Assembly: GCA_029256105.1 (NCBI GenBank)
Contig: JAQSYO010000015.1
Span: 90,258 to 154,257, forward strand
Length of the DNA: 64,000 bases
Direction of reading: 5' to 3'
DNA from: Herbinix sp.
GTDB lineage: Bacteria; Bacillota; Clostridia; Lachnospirales; Lachnospiraceae
In this document: positions 24,135 through 34,776 of the stretch, one piece after another
Layout of the letters: every line of letters begins with the position of its first letter
Position numbering within the stretch: the stretch's first letter is position 1
Translations under genes and position numbers: made by a program
Notes under the pieces: generated by a model
The model's input: only the letters and a program-made list of their open reading frames with translations
Database searches by the model: none
Told to the model about the DNA's origin: nothing

Positions 24135-25835
24135 TTACATTTGAGCATTAAATAAACTCTTTATCTTATAAATTACATCATCCGAATCTGCATTGATACT
24201 GGAAGCTTCATTGATGTTGGATATGGCCTGCAAAGCATCAATATTCGCATTATACCCGATCGTATAGATAGGAATACCACTTTCCCCAATAACGGGCTCT
24301 ACATATTCCAACGAATGTCCTTCATTCGTTTCACCATCACTCAATAAGAATAGCATTAATTTAGCGTTTGGATTGCTTTCCTTTGCTTCGAGTAACATTT
24401 TTATCCCAACTGTGATACCATCATAGGTTGCGGTACCACCGGAAGCTTGTAAATCTTCGACTGCACCTTGAAAATACGCTCTTTGATTCAGATCAAATTT
24501 CGCAATCGGTACTTCTATTGTTACATCAGAGCTATAACTTACTAATCCGACTAAATTGTTATCGTTAATGTACTGTGCGCCATTAATCAAACTCTTTTTA
24601 AGCTGCCCGATAGGATCTCCATCCATACTTCCACTTATATCAGCAACAAATATTGCTATGATATCTTTACCGCCGTCTTTATTCTCTTTCCACAGCTGTT
24701 GCGCCTGTAATATGGTACCACCATTCTTATCATATTTCTCACTCGTGTAACTGTCTAAACCATTAAATCCATACTCCTTAGCCAATGCTTGGGAGCTTCC
24801 ATTTAAGCAGTACTCTGAAAACTTGTCTAAAACTGCTTTCTTTTCAACCGGGAGAGTTCCTACTTCATATAATGGATTATCATGCCGAATACCAAAAGGA
24901 ATAAACTCATACTTCGATAATTCCTCGTCATTTACATAAGTCTGGTACTCCATAACCATTCCATCCAATTTACCGGACGCCGCACTTTCTCTCATCTGCA
25001 TTGTGGTATAAGCTACATATGGAACATTATTCTGAAATGAGGTGAAGCCTTCTTTTGCTTTGTCACTCAATAAATCATTGGGATCATTGTTGTAAAGCGT
25101 ACTGAGTAGGAAATTCAAACCCGTGGAACTCGCTTGAGGATTGGTGTAACCCATGATCATTTCATTGCTCACGACTGCTTTCAAGACTGATTGCATATCC
25201 GCTTTACCGTAATTGTTCTCCAATTTTTCCTTAGTACTCTTGCTAACAAGGATTCCTGCTATGTTGCCTACCAGTCTATCCGCTTCTATTGTTACTTCCC
25301 CTCCTTGGGTATTAATAAGATTCCCCCATAATTCTGAGGAGGGTGTGAATGCATCCGGTATATATTTATTCGATATGATATAATCCGCGCCTAAACCGGA
25401 GGCAATATTTCTAATTGATACTGAAATAGATTTCCCATCCACTTCATATCCTTGTGAATTGAACTCCTCCGCTACTTCTAAAATCCAACCATCCTTATTC
25501 TTGCCTGATTTTTCCGGACTTGCGAAAATTTCAATGTTAATATCTCCAGTTCCTTCTACTACGAAGGGATACTTACTGATGTCCGGTAATTCGTCATATA
25601 AGGATGGTGGTGTTAATTCTATGGATGCTTTTCTTGGATTGTTTGTATTGACCTGAATCCCTTTGGTCAAATAATCCATCTTCTCATTTAAGCCTTTCGT
25701 ATTATAAGCCTCCAATTCCTTTTGATTCCTATCGTTTCCATCGGAACCTCTGCTAACTAACGATACCACGATTAGCACAACTACAAAAATCATTGCTATT
25801 CCCGCAACAAACTTTACTAAATTTCCTCTATTCAT
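24135..25835 (-). CDS. Membrane-anchored substrate-binding-like and vWA domain protein
   Basis: The product is 566 residues from ATG 25835 (MNRGNLVKFVAGIA); GGGAGGG overlaps the stop of the upstream gene. Layout: one N-terminal helix (FVAGIAMIFVVVLIVVSLVS), a region of about 330 residues like a periplasmic substrate-binding protein (FVVEGTGDINIEIFASPE, GYTNPQASSTGLNFLLS), and a C-terminal vWA domain. The MIDAS motif is FVADISGSMDG, with further site residues in SYSSD and LLSDGETNEG. Family knowledge: vWA domains bind metal-dependent protein partners. It is co-transcribed with the coiled-coil membrane protein at 25840. Role unknown; an extracellular scaffold is likely. Confidence 0.9.
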   Translation of the reverse strand: MNRGNLVKFVAGIAMIFVVVLIVVSLVSRGSDGNDRNQKELEAYNTKGLNEKMDYLTKGIQVNTNNPRKASIELTPPSLYDELPDISKYPFVVEGTGDINIEIFASPEKSGKNKDGWILEVAEEFNSQGYEVDGKSISVSIRNIASGLGADYIISNKYIPDAFTPSSELWGNLINTQGGEVTIEADRLVGNIAGILVSKSTKEKLENNYGKADMQSVLKAVVSNEMIMGYTNPQASSTGLNFLLSTLYNNDPNDLLSDKAKEGFTSFQNNVPYVAYTTMQMRESAASGKLDGMVMEYQTYVNDEELSKYEFIPFGIRHDNPLYEVGTLPVEKKAVLDKFSEYCLNGSSQALAKEYGFNGLDSYTSEKYDKNGGTILQAQQLWKENKDGGKDIIAIFVADISGSMDGDPIGQLKKSLINGAQYINDNNLVGLVSYSSDVTIEVPIAKFDLNQRAYFQGAVEDLQASGGTATYDGITVGIKMLLEAKESNPNAKLMLFLLSDGETNEGHSLEYVEPVIGESGIPIYTIGYNANIDALQAISNINEASSINADSDDVIYKIKSLFNAQM

Positions 25836-25839
25836 CCTT

Positions 25840-26568
25840 CTATTCCCTCCCATTGTTATATTTTTTAGTTAATTCATCTATTACATCTTCATGATCTACA
25901 CGTAGACTTTGCATTGCATTCACTACATCTCTCAGTTTACTAATATCCTTTTCTGCTTTCACTTCTCCCATTCGTGATGTTTCCGTAATCAACGATTCAA
26001 ATTCCATCAGAATTTCATTATTCTTATGTACCTGTTCCTCAATATATCCTATATTCTGTCTTATAACATCCGCTATTCCTTCATCATCAAATATTTCCAA
26101 CCGGTTTACTAATCTTTCTATATTAATCACGATTGCATCTTCAACAGTTTGTACCAATTCACCTATAGCACCACTGTCTTTTGAATTTAGTTCTACATCT
26201 GCAACTTGAAACATGACATTTTTACGTCTTTTAAATCTCAATATTTGTTCATTCACCAAGTCAATGCATCTTCTTATCTGTGGATTCGTATATTTTTTAT
26301 GGTAATCTGCCAACAGGTAATTCAATCGATCTAACTCAGTGACTTTATCCTCTTGGGTTATCTCATGTACTGTAACACCGAAGGTATACTTATATAAAAT
26401 CGTTATCGAAATTAACAATACTAAGAATATACCCATAATCATAACTGTTTTCGCCACATCCCCAGCTTGTACTCTGCTAACAATAATAGCGGCAATCGGG
26501 ATAGTTAATACAGCACTTATTGCTACTATCCAGTACAATGTATAATTTTTGTTACTATTCTTCCTCAT
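25840..26568 (-). CDS. Two-helix membrane protein with long helical domain, XpaC-like layout
   Basis: This is a 242-residue protein behind GGAGG. Two N-terminal helices (LYWIVAISAVLTIPIAAII and TVMIMGIFLVLLISITILY) are followed by a cytoplasmic all-helical region of about 170 residues rich in Glu/Asp/Arg. The layout resembles XpaC-type proteins that accompany TelA in some Firmicutes, but the sequence resemblance is weak. The next gene starts five bases after its stop, so it and the vWA protein probably act together at the membrane. The family assignment is tentative. Confidence 0.8.
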   Translation of the reverse strand: MRKNSNKNYTLYWIVAISAVLTIPIAAIIVSRVQAGDVAKTVMIMGIFLVLLISITILYKYTFGVTVHEITQEDKVTELDRLNYLLADYHKKYTNPQIRRCIDLVNEQILRFKRRKNVMFQVADVELNSKDSGAIGELVQTVEDAIVINIERLVNRLEIFDDEGIADVIRQNIGYIEEQVHKNNEILMEFESLITETSRMGEVKAEKDISKLRDVVNAMQSLRVDHEDVIDELTKKYNNGRE

Positions 26569-27099
26569 ATTACCTCCATATTATCGCTTATTGAAATCAC
26601 TCTTAGGTTAAGATGATAATTACTATTAAATGGCTCGCCACAGTTATACAATTAATCTTAAATTTCTATATGAGTAAAGTAAAATTAAAATGTTTGATGC
26701 TATTATATAATGAATACATTAAAATTTCTACCATATATTTCTTATATTTTCCTTAGAATTTACAGCGTTACAGTCCCAATCCATGGATCTCATTAATACT
26801 CATTCCTGCAACCGATATAATCTCCTACTAAAGCCCATGTTAAAATAATATATTTACGCAAAAGAAGACCAACAAACAACCTTAGTCTGTTGGTCTTTTG
26901 GTTCGTTACTTATAATATTCATTTTAAAGCTAGCTTTACTTCCATCCATCATACACGATATCTGTATCTATATCAGCGGATATAGGAATACTTGTTTGAT
27001 TAATAAGAAAGGACTAAAAAAGCCTTCAAACAAAATTGAAGGCTTTTTAATACTACATTTCATAACAAATTAATATGTAAGCACAAGTAAAAGTGAACA
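26569..27099. other. Intergenic with two strong terminators
   Basis: No gene is seen. Two perfect hairpins are present: AAGACCAACA / TGTTGGTCTT at 26865-26897 and AAAAAGCCTTCAA / TTGAAGGCTTTTT at 27016-27048. The second ends the chemoreceptor gene. Confidence 0.85.
27016..27048 (-). terminator. Terminator of the chemoreceptor gene
   Basis: A 13-base perfect stem with built-in A and T runs (AAAAAGCCTTCAA / TTGAAGGCTTTTT), 52 bases past the stop at 27100. Confidence 0.92.
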
Positions 27100-29202
27100 C
27101 TAACTAATCTTAAATATTTTTATTGAATCTTCCAAAATCTTAGCATTATTAGCAAGTTCTAATGCAGCAAATCTCATACGCTCCACGGAATCGATCTGAT
27201 TCAGTGCTGTAGCACTCATTTCTTCAGAAGCTGCTGCGGTTTCTTCCGAAACAGCAGATATATCTTGGATAGCATCCATTGTACTATCCTTTGTAGCTTC
27301 AATTTTCTTAATACCGCTAGAAATATTATTTAAGTTATTTGCTAAGTCATTAACATGATCATTAATGAAATCAAATACTTGAATTGTTTTATTCAGTGAC
27401 ACTGTCTGAGATGCAACGATACCTTCTGCTTGCTTCGCAGTATCAATGGTATCCTTTGTTTTTGTATTAATTTCCTTTACGATATTTTGAATTTGATTAG
27501 CAGCTTGTACTGACTGGTCTGCTAATTTACGAATTTCATCTGCTACAACTGCAAATCCTCGGCCTGCATCTCCTGCTCTTGCTGCTTCGATAGAAGCATT
27601 TAAGGATAGTAAATTAGTTTGGGATGCAATGTCATTTATCGTCGACACAAATCCTGCAATATTTTTGGATTGTATCTCAAACTCTTGAATTTTAGATATT
27701 ACATTATGAGTAATATCTGCTGTAGCTTTTGATTTTTCATTCAGCTCATTGACAATAACAATACCTTCTCCAGCTATAAGCTTTGTGTTGTCGGCAATCA
27801 TTTCAATTTCATTGGTATTATTATATACATGATTAATCTGTTCGGATAGTCCAGCCATTTGAACTAAGCACTGTTCTGTATCACTGGCTTGTTGCACTAC
27901 ACCTCTCTCAATATCATCAATCGTTTGTGAAATGCCCTTCGCTGCTACTAAAAGCTCCTCAGAGGTATCGGACATGCCATCAGCAGAACTACTTACTTTG
28001 GTACCGACTTCTTGAACCTCACCAATCAACTTTCTCATATTACCCATCATATTTGCGATACCATCTGACAGAACTAAAAACTCATCATTGCTTTTCGTGA
28101 AGAATTTAGTAGTTAAGTCTCCCTTTGAAGCTTGGGATATCGATTTCATTAAGGAACTGATAGCAATACTAACTCCTCCTGCAATAAATATTATCATAAA
28201 AACTGCAAAAATAATGGCAACAGTTACAAATGTTATATTTAATTTTTTTAAATCATCTACTTGATTTAATATCGTTGCTTTGGGTATTAATGCACATAAG
28301 GTGACATTCGCATCCGTAAGCTTACAATAAAGAAATAAATATTCCTTATCATTATATGTCTCATAATAAGAACCACTAGTCTCAACGCTAGCGCCTACTT
28401 TATCAAAATGCTTTAGATTGGAAAATATCGTTTCCTCCGTTGTACTAGTTAACACTTCTCTCCCATCGTTGTTAATAAGTCCAACTATACTACCTTTGCC
28501 TAAATCATACTTGGCAAACATGTCCAAAACCTGTTGTTTTGAAATATCAATAACTACAAACCCCTTGTTTGTAGTCATTTTCTTGATGATAGAGATAGCA
28601 TAATTATCTGTATTATATTTGTTATCACCATCAACGAGTTTTTGATCCAAACCATTATGACTTCCGACCCAGACATACTGAACGGTTTTATCTTCAAAAT
28701 ACTTTGCTTCAGGGGCCTCCATAAATGCGGTATAAAGGCTGTCACTTAATGGTGCTGCAGTTGATATCCCTTTACCGGTTGCTCCAAATAAATGAATACC
28801 TGATATAAATGAATTGGTTTCCTTGGCAAGTGCGATACTACTCTGAATTGTAGACTGTTGATTAAACGTACTTAACATATCTGCAGCATCGCTCTTTTTG
28901 TTGTAATATACCCTGACATCCGGAAGCGAGATTAATTCCTGGGTCTTTTCCTCAATCGTATTAAAACCGAAACCCAAATAATCCCCTACTGCATTCAATG
29001 TTCCTGCTGAAGTTTTTTCATAATTGCTGATAATCGCTTTTTCTGACATTTGATAAGATTTCAAACCATAAATGCCCAATAAAATAACCGGAATAAGTAA
29101 TCCAATAAATAATTTAACCCGAATGCTCAAGATCTTTTTAAATACATTTGCTAAGAAACCTAAAAATACATTCAATTTCAAAAGCTGTAACACATTTTTC
29201 AT
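27100..29202 (-). CDS. Methyl-accepting chemotaxis protein
   Basis: This is a 700-residue receptor behind GGGGCGGGG. Helix 1 is near residues 28-46 ([18 protein letters not shown]). An extracytoplasmic dCache-like sensor of about 270 residues ([18 protein letters not shown]) follows. Helix 2 is [19 protein letters not shown], followed by HAMP. The cytoplasmic signalling domain has the conserved hairpin tip [20 protein letters not shown], then [13 protein letters not shown], and long Glu/Gln-rich helices with methylation sites. No C-terminal CheR-binding pentapeptide is seen. It couples a small-molecule signal to CheA/CheW, which are not in the window. It is monocistronic; the ligand is unknown. 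Confidence 0.95.
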   Translation of the reverse strand: MKNVLQLLKLNVFLGFLANVFKKILSIRVKLFIGLLIPVILLGIYGLKSYQMSEKAIISNYEKTSAGTLNAVGDYLGFGFNTIEEKTQELISLPDVRVYYNKKSDAADMLSTFNQQSTIQSSIALAKETNSFISGIHLFGATGKGISTAAPLSDSLYTAFMEAPEAKYFEDKTVQYVWVGSHNGLDQKLVDGDNKYNTDNYAISIIKKMTTNKGFVVIDISKQQVLDMFAKYDLGKGSIVGLINNDGREVLTSTTEETIFSNLKHFDKVGASVETSGSYYETYNDKEYLFLYCKLTDANVTLCALIPKATILNQVDDLKKLNITFVTVAIIFAVFMIIFIAGGVSIAISSLMKSISQASKGDLTTKFFTKSNDEFLVLSDGIANMMGNMRKLIGEVQEVGTKVSSSADGMSDTSEELLVAAKGISQTIDDIERGVVQQASDTEQCLVQMAGLSEQINHVYNNTNEIEMIADNTKLIAGEGIVIVNELNEKSKATADITHNVISKIQEFEIQSKNIAGFVSTINDIASQTNLLSLNASIEAARAGDAGRGFAVVADEIRKLADQSVQAANQIQNIVKEINTKTKDTIDTAKQAEGIVASQTVSLNKTIQVFDFINDHVNDLANNLNNISSGIKKIEATKDSTMDAIQDISAVSEETAAASEEMSATALNQIDSVERMRFAALELANNAKILEDSIKIFKIS

Positions 29203-29579
29203 ATCCCCGCCCCTTTTCTGTAGTAATGTCCCTCAACATTGTTTTTTGTCATTATCATTGTTAATTATAACTAATTATATACCATTTTTTGCTTTTTGAC
29301 TAGATAATTTGACATATATATTATAAATATATGTAATCATCTCTAATTACTTCATAAATTTACACTTTCTTTCATGATTCACTCTAGTATTTATAAACTA
29401 AGTTATTACTTCTGATGATATACATTAAAGCCTTATGTCTATTTTTCATATAAATCATTATTTATTTAGTGTAGTGCGGTCGAGAATTAATTATATAGCT
29501 TTTCGTTTCCTTATCAAAGTAGCATTTTACAGAAAGTAGAATATAATGTCTATAGTATAAATTGAAAGGAAGTGTTCCT
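29203..29579. other. Divergent intergenic region
   Basis: AT-rich DNA holds the promoters of the chemoreceptor (reverse) and the amidase (forward). A -10-like TATAAT occurs near 29543 without a clear -35. No gene is seen. Confidence 0.45.
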
Positions 29580-30149
29580 TTGGCTATCAAGATTTTTATT
29601 GATCAAGGTCACAATCCTAGTGGATATTTTAATAGTGGTGCAGAAGGGAATGGCCTGACTGAATCGGAAATAAATTATCAGGTGGGTATTAATTTACAAA
29701 GACTATTAAATGATGATCCCAGATTTGACGCGCGTGTATCAAGACCAACCCCTACCACTGTTCTAGGTACTAATAATGCAACCAGTCTACAGGAAAGAGT
29801 TCGTATGGCGAATGAATGGCCTGCGGATTATTTCATTAGTATACATTGTAATTCAAACCCAAATCCAGCAATTAATGGTACTGAGGTTTATATCTATCAA
29901 TACAAAACTCAGGCAAACTGGTTGGCAGTGCAAGTTATGAACGGGGTTACCCAGACTGTTGGAACAAGAAATAATGGAATTCGATTAAATCCATCTCTGT
30001 ATGTATTGAGACGAACTCAAATGCCATCCATATTAGTTGAATTAGGGTACTTAAGTAATACTTCCGACGCACAAAAACTAAGAGATAATCAAAGCGGCTT
30101 CGCATATGGAATTTATCTGGGAATTATGAGATATTTCGGGTTCATGTAG
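29580..30149 (+). CDS. N-acetylmuramoyl-L-alanine amidase (Amidase_3)
   Basis: The product is 189 residues from TTG 29580, with GAAAGGAAGTG upstream; the frame start at 29562 would lie inside that binding site. The zinc-amidase pattern is complete: His11 in IDQGHNPSG, Glu28 in GLTESEIN, His89 in ISIHCNSN and the catalytic Glu154 in ILVELGYLSN. It has no signal peptide or cell-wall-binding repeats, so it is just the catalytic domain. Family knowledge: it cleaves the bond between MurNAc and the stem peptide; similar single-domain enzymes act in sporulation, germination or phage lysis. Which applies here is open. Confidence 0.92.
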   Translation: MAIKIFIDQGHNPSGYFNSGAEGNGLTESEINYQVGINLQRLLNDDPRFDARVSRPTPTTVLGTNNATSLQERVRMANEWPADYFISIHCNSNPNPAINGTEVYIYQYKTQANWLAVQVMNGVTQTVGTRNNGIRLNPSLYVLRRTQMPSILVELGYLSNTSDAQKLRDNQSGFAYGIYLGIMRYFGFM

Positions 30150-30237
30150 AATTTTTTCTCAAAATCATAGAAAACATTTTGGTAGGAGTATTGATTGATA
30201 CTGGCCGTTACGTCATTAACGTTCTCGTTAAGGAAGC

Positions 30238-30273
30238 AAAATCCCGAAACTTTATAACATAGTTTCGGGATTT
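30238..30273. terminator. Bidirectional terminator
   Basis: A 13-base perfect stem AAATCCCGAAACT / AGTTTCGGGATTT serves the convergent amidase and acetyltransferase genes. Confidence 0.9.
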
Positions 30274-30303
30274 CAATGTATACCATATATTTCCTACCTT
30301 ATA

Positions 30304-30897
30304 TTATAAGCTTTTACGAACAATTACCTCTCCACCCAAATCCTTAAACACTGTAAATCCGTATTTCTCATAGATTGAATATGGTCCATGATAACTATGA
30401 GTATTTACTTCACCGGTTCCCGGATATGCTTCTACGTATGTAAATCCCTCTTCGAAAGCATCCATACAGACTCTATTTAATAATAAAGATGCAATACCTT
30501 TCCGACGCATATGAGGTGCAATTGAAAAACATACAATTGATTTAACTTTTTCATAAGAACTAATATTCTCCCATAGCTCAGGACATTTTTCTTTACTTAG
30601 ACTTTCATAATTTTCTTTATCATTCGTATTACACCAACCAACAACATTACCGTCTTCATAAGCTAGATAACCTTTTAAAATTCCATTTTGAATATATTTC
30701 AGCGCTAGATTCCGTTTAAAGCAATTTCCACCAACTGCAGTATATTTCTTACTTTCATCTTCTAATGTATCATTCCAGTGATACCAGACACAATAGCAGC
30801 CGCTCCATTCTATATTGTCAGTAAAAGCAATATTATCAAAGTATTCTAGATAGTCATTTGCCAATTCCGGTGATAGTTTCTTGATTTCAATCGTCAT
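30304..30897 (-). CDS. GNAT-family N-acetyltransferase
   Basis: The product is 197 residues from ATG 30897 (MTIEIKKLSPEL), six bases after GGAGG; the upstream ATG touches the binding site. The GNAT core is visible as VKSIVCFSIAPHMRRKGIA, the acetyl-CoA-binding R/Q-x-x-G-x-G/A region being HMRRKGIASLL. It is followed by YVEAYPG and a late strand (YEKYGFTVFKD). The N-terminal half holds a Cys/Trp-rich stretch (WSGCYCVWYHW) typical of one clostridial GNAT subgroup. The substrate is unknown. It is followed 41 bases upstream by the presenilin-like gene in the same direction, so they may be co-transcribed. Confidence 0.9.
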   Translation of the reverse strand: MTIEIKKLSPELANDYLEYFDNIAFTDNIEWSGCYCVWYHWNDTLEDESKKYTAVGGNCFKRNLALKYIQNGILKGYLAYEDGNVVGWCNTNDKENYESLSKEKCPELWENISSYEKVKSIVCFSIAPHMRRKGIASLLLNRVCMDAFEEGFTYVEAYPGTGEVNTHSYHGPYSIYEKYGFTVFKDLGGEVIVRKSL

Positions 30898-30941
30898 TTT
30901 CATCCTCCACACTAATAAAGCTTCATTTGAATCTCTTTAAC

Positions 30942-31598
30942 TTAATTATTTAAACATGTTAAATACAACGGTATCAATAATAAAAACGGTATTATCGTTG
31001 CTGGAAAACCTTTATACCAAGATTTTTTATAAATAAAGCAGACAATAATCCAATTAATTACACAACCAAGAAAAACAGTTGTGCAACCCCATATTAAAAT
31101 AGTAGTATCTTTTGTGTATTGATACAAAGTCGATAACAAAATAGCATAATAAACAAAATCCCCCAACCCCTTCGTTGGAACGGGTGATTTGTCCTTAAAC
31201 GAAATGCCATAAACAATAAGTTTATACATGAGCGGTTTATTATTCATAACCTTAGCATTCATAGTATTTTTACCTTTTTTCGTAAAGCTTACGACATCCA
31301 TTATTCCAACACATAATCCAATTGTAATTGCACTAGTTATTGGTATGTATCTTCCAATCATAACGCCCCATAGCAACGCTGCTATCATACCAATAGCACT
31401 ATTAATAATAAGATATTTTTTATTATACGGTTTTTTTACATATATAAATACATAAACCATTCCTATAATTGCTGTAATTATTAGGAGCAAATTATTCTTT
31501 ATTTCCAATATAAATACTGAGAGAATAGTCAAAGCTATAATTACAATGATAACTGAATGTAAGATAGATTCTTTGAGCTTTTCTTTTCGATCTTCCAT
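30942..31598 (-). CDS. Presenilin/signal-peptide-peptidase-like membrane protein (candidate aspartyl protease)
   Basis: The product is 218 residues from ATG 31598 (MEDRKEK), eight bases after GGAGG, with about seven hydrophobic helices. Three features match the intramembrane aspartyl protease (A22) family in order: IMDVVSFTKKGKNTM with Asp101, comparable to YDxxSVxKTxHM; KGLGDFVYYA with Asp147, the GLGD motif; and FPATIIP (199-201 PAT) where the family has PAL. It has about seven helices rather than nine, and Tyr before the first Asp is Met. The match is by eye and untested. If real, it is a minimal bacterial member cleaving membrane-embedded peptides. Confidence 0.65.
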   Translation of the reverse strand: MEDRKEKLKESILHSVIIVIIALTILSVFILEIKNNLLLIITAIIGMVYVFIYVKKPYNKKYLIINSAIGMIAALLWGVMIGRYIPITSAITIGLCVGIMDVVSFTKKGKNTMNAKVMNNKPLMYKLIVYGISFKDKSPVPTKGLGDFVYYAILLSTLYQYTKDTTILIWGCTTVFLGCVINWIIVCFIYKKSWYKGFPATIIPFLLLIPLYLTCLNN

Positions 31599-31835
31599 AT
31601 TCTTTTCCTCCATTAACAAAAGCAAATATTTTGAACTAATTCCTTTTAAGCATTCTATATATTTATTTTCTCATTATCAAAATTGCTCTTGGATTACTCC
31701 TATAGCTTCTTCTCTTTTTTTGTGCATCCATTTAATATTAATGTCTTCATAATTTTCCTTCTCTATAATAGTTCATACTTATCAATAAGTGTAACTTATT
31801 TGATAAGAGAATTTGAATACTGATAATAATTTCGA

Positions 31836-32396
31836 CTACATAGGCTTGAGATTTTGGTTTAACCTCTCAATAATTTTATGAAGTCTATTTAACCGTGCTT
31901 GATCTGTCTTTGTATCAAAATAAAGACTGGTATAAATACGTTTTACAGATGGAGACATGACTAAAAAGTTCGAATAAGCTGGCTCTATATCCTTAATTTC
32001 ATTGATCAATTGATTAATGTGATTATCTGTAATCTCTAAGCGTTCCTTGGCTTGAAAGCAATTATTTTGTTTGGCTTCCTCAATTTTAGCTCTACCATAA
32101 TTGGTCATTTTGCCGGTTGCCTCCAGCAATTCCACTAATTTAATATTTTTATCCGACCATTCGGTCTTTTTACGTCTCTGAGCAAAATACTTTAGATAGG
32201 TATTTTCATCTATACTTTTGATTTGACTATCGATCCAACCATAACATAAAGCTTCTTCCAGTGCATCGTTTGCCGATACGGTTTTTGGCCCGCCTTCTTT
32301 GCCAAATACAAGCCAGATTCCATCACTAGATTGGCAATTCGCCTCTAACCATGTTCTAAACTCTTCTCTTGTTGTAAATTGTATTTGTTTCGTCAT
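31836..32396 (-). CDS. YdeI/OmpD-associated family protein
   Basis: This 186-residue soluble protein sits behind AGGAG. The YdeI-family pattern is clear: FRTWLEANCQSSDGIWLVFG, ALEEALCYGWIDSQ, FAQRRKKTEWSDKN, LEATGKMTNYGRAKIEEAK. A C-terminal helical segment (KRIYTSLYFDTKTDQARL) follows. Family knowledge: members have been linked to antimicrobial-peptide tolerance, but the biochemical function is not established. It is monocistronic between the presenilin-like gene and the end of the cobalamin block. Confidence 0.9.
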   Translation of the reverse strand: MTKQIQFTTREEFRTWLEANCQSSDGIWLVFGKEGGPKTVSANDALEEALCYGWIDSQIKSIDENTYLKYFAQRRKKTEWSDKNIKLVELLEATGKMTNYGRAKIEEAKQNNCFQAKERLEITDNHINQLINEIKDIEPAYSNFLVMSPSVKRIYTSLYFDTKTDQARLNRLHKIIERLNQNLKPM

Positions 32397-32564
32397 ATCA
32401 ACGTCTCCTATCGTTCATCTTTTCATTTTGCTCGAGTTACAAGGTTACTAGATTATGTAAACCATGAGAATATTTTATTTTCCAATTATTAGTGTTTAAT
32501 TCTTCCTTAAGATAATAATTGTGAATAAATGTATGTTGATATTATATCTTGAACGAATGAAAAT

Positions 32565-32609
32565 GGCTACCATAATTTTCATATTCACATCTAATGAAAA
32601 TAGGTAGCC
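32565..32609 (-). terminator. Terminator at the end of the cobalamin block
   Basis: The outer stem GGCTACC / GGTAGCC has a nested ATTTTCAT / ATGAAAAT stem, and ATTTTCATT follows on the reverse strand, 15 bases past the stop of cobO. Confidence 0.82.
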
Positions 32610-32623
32610 TCTCTCTTTTCTGT

Positions 32624-33148
32624 TTATTTTTCAATTCCAACTCTAGCTTTTATGCCCTTGTCATATGGATGTTTTATTTTATCTATCCTCGAAATATAAT
32701 CCGCAAGCTCCAATAGCTCCTCAGATGGATTTCTTCCTGTCATTACTACCTCCAGATTACTTGGCTTGTTCTTTAAGAAGGTAAGTAGTATACTCTGATC
32801 TATAAGATTAAAGTTATACGCAGCAATAATTTCATCCAATACAAGCATTTGATAATCCCCATTTGATGCCTTATTCATAACAGTTTCGAGCAAATTACTA
32901 TATACTTCTTTTGCTCTCACCTTTGTTTCTTCTGACATCTTGGAGTAAAATCCAAAGAATTCACCACCCGAAACGACTTCAATAGGGATAATCGTTTTTA
33001 ATATATTCAATTCACTTGATTTATTGTCTTTTAAAAATTGAGTAAAGATTACCTTTCCTCCGTTACCAGCACATCGAATGCTAAGACCTACTGCAGCAGT
33101 TGTTTTCCCTTTTCCTTCGCCTTCATAGATATGGATTAATCCATTCAT
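32624..33148 (-). CDS. cobO: Cob(I)yrinic acid a,c-diamide adenosyltransferase (CobO/BtuR type)
   Basis: This is a 174-residue protein with P-loop [12 protein letters not shown] at the N-terminus, LVLDEI in the middle and a C-terminal [15 protein letters not shown] segment typical of CobA/CobO/BtuR enzymes. Reaction: transfer of the 5'-deoxyadenosyl group from ATP to cob(I)yrinic acid diamide or cob(I)alamin, forming the Co-C bond. ATG 33148 overlaps the TGA of cbiP (ATGA), so it is translationally coupled. It is the last gene before the terminator at 32565. The usual length of the family is 170-200 residues. Confidence 0.94.
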   Translation of the reverse strand: MNGLIHIYEGEGKGKTTAAVGLSIRCAGNGGKVIFTQFLKDNKSSELNILKTIIPIEVVSGGEFFGFYSKMSEETKVRAKEVYSNLLETVMNKASNGDYQMLVLDEIIAAYNFNLIDQSILLTFLKNKPSNLEVVMTGRNPSEELLELADYISRIDKIKHPYDKGIKARVGIEK

Positions 33149-34653
33149 ATTCCCATCTCCAAGATTTCATATATTTTTTTCATATCTAAATGCTTTCGTA
33201 ATGTATCGGCTAAAATGTCATATTGCCTGTCTTTATATTTTTGATAATTTGATACATTAATATGATCCATTGAAATACCTTTTTCTTTCGCTAAAGAAAG
33301 TATTAGTTGCTTTGCCACCTGTTCGCTATCAAAGACTCCATGAATATAAGTACCATATACATTTCCGGAATAAGCACCGTCGTACTTTGATTTTTCGTCA
33401 ATAAGCTCCGTTATGGAAGCCATTGGTGACAAAGTAACCTGTGGCTTTGATGTTCCCATATGAATTTCGTACCCTTCCACTTCTAAATCAGATAGTTGCT
33501 TCAGGATTCCTTCCAATTTACATAAGCTACCACTTACTCTTGTTCTTGTCTTTGTACTCTGAAATACGGTGTCGATGGGTAGAAGACCCATTCCTTTGAT
33601 GGTTCCCCCCTCTTCTACTTGGCCCAGGTCACTTATGGTTTCCCCTAACATTTGATATCCACCACAGACTCCAAAAATTACTTTACCAAAATTAGCTGCT
33701 TTTAGTATAGAGGCTTCCAAACCGTTTTGTCGCATCCATAATAAGTCTTTCATCGTATTCTTAGTACCCGGAATAATGATCATATCCGGATTTTTCAATT
33801 CGGCTACAGACTTTACATAACGAAGGGATACTCCCTCCAAGCTCTCTAATATATTAAAATCAGTAAAATTAGATATCCTAGGTAAACGGATTACTGCAAT
33901 ATCAATTAAATCCACTTCTTTTTTTGATGTAAAGCGTTTGGTTAGGCTGTCTTCATCGTCCACATCAATATTCATATAAGGAATTACCCCAACTACATTA
34001 ACCTTCGCTCTTTCTTCCAGCATAACGACACCAGGATCTAAGATAGTTTTATCTCCTCGGAATTTATTGATGATCAAGCCTTTCACCATTGCTTTTTCAT
34101 CTTCCTCAAGAAGTATCATGGTGCCAATCAATTGAGCAAACACGCCACCACAATCAATATCACCTACAATTAGAACAGGAGCTTTGGCAATTTTTGCCAT
34201 CCCCATATTAACGATATCCTCAGATTTCAAATTGATTTCTGCTGGGCTTCCAGCTCCTTCAATTACGATGATATCATAATCCTCTTCTAATTGATGATAC
34301 GCTTTCATAATCTCCGGAACTAATTGCTTTTTATAACGAAAATAATCTTTTGTGCTCATATTCCCAAGTACTTCACCATTCACAATTACTTGGGAACCAA
34401 CATCATTCGTTGGTTTGAGTAATATGGGATTCATTAAAATCGAGGGTTTCACACCTGCTGCTTCTGCCTGCATAACCTGGGCTCTTCCCATTTCGAGACC
34501 ATCTTCTGTTATAAAGGAATTCAATGCCATGTTCTGTGATTTAAATGGTGCTGCTTTATAACCATCCTGCTTAAATATTCGGCAAAGCCCGGCTACGATC
34601 AGACTTTTCCCTGCATTCGACATCGTTCCCTGTATCATAATAGATTTTGCCAT
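33145..34653 (-). CDS. cbiP: Cobyric acid synthase (glutamine-dependent)
   Basis: The product is 502 residues from ATG 34653 ([12 protein letters not shown]) behind AAAGGAG; a longer frame to 34683 is rejected. The N-terminal dethiobiotin-synthetase-like ATPase has P-loop GTMSNAGKS, then SQNMALNS and [11 protein letters not shown]. The C-terminal glutamine amidotransferase has the nucleophile Cys in [11 protein letters not shown] and a His in [10 protein letters not shown]. Reaction: amidation of the b, d, e and g side chains of adenosylcobyrinic acid diamide. It is in the late-pathway cluster between cobD and cobO. Confidence 0.95.
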   Translation of the reverse strand: MAKSIMIQGTMSNAGKSLIVAGLCRIFKQDGYKAAPFKSQNMALNSFITEDGLEMGRAQVMQAEAAGVKPSILMNPILLKPTNDVGSQVIVNGEVLGNMSTKDYFRYKKQLVPEIMKAYHQLEEDYDIIVIEGAGSPAEINLKSEDIVNMGMAKIAKAPVLIVGDIDCGGVFAQLIGTMILLEEDEKAMVKGLIINKFRGDKTILDPGVVMLEERAKVNVVGVIPYMNIDVDDEDSLTKRFTSKKEVDLIDIAVIRLPRISNFTDFNILESLEGVSLRYVKSVAELKNPDMIIIPGTKNTMKDLLWMRQNGLEASILKAANFGKVIFGVCGGYQMLGETISDLGQVEEGGTIKGMGLLPIDTVFQSTKTRTRVSGSLCKLEGILKQLSDLEVEGYEIHMGTSKPQVTLSPMASITELIDEKSKYDGAYSGNVYGTYIHGVFDSEQVAKQLILSLAKEKGISMDHINVSNYQKYKDRQYDILADTLRKHLDMKKIYEILEMGI

Positions 34654-34776
34654 GAATGACTCCTTTCCGAAGCCTTGCGCCAACTTTCATTCTCAAGTGT
34701 TAAGACGATCATTCTTAACATTTAGGGCTTCACATTTTATATTTCTTCCAACAAATTTGTATTTTTTAAATTCTTT

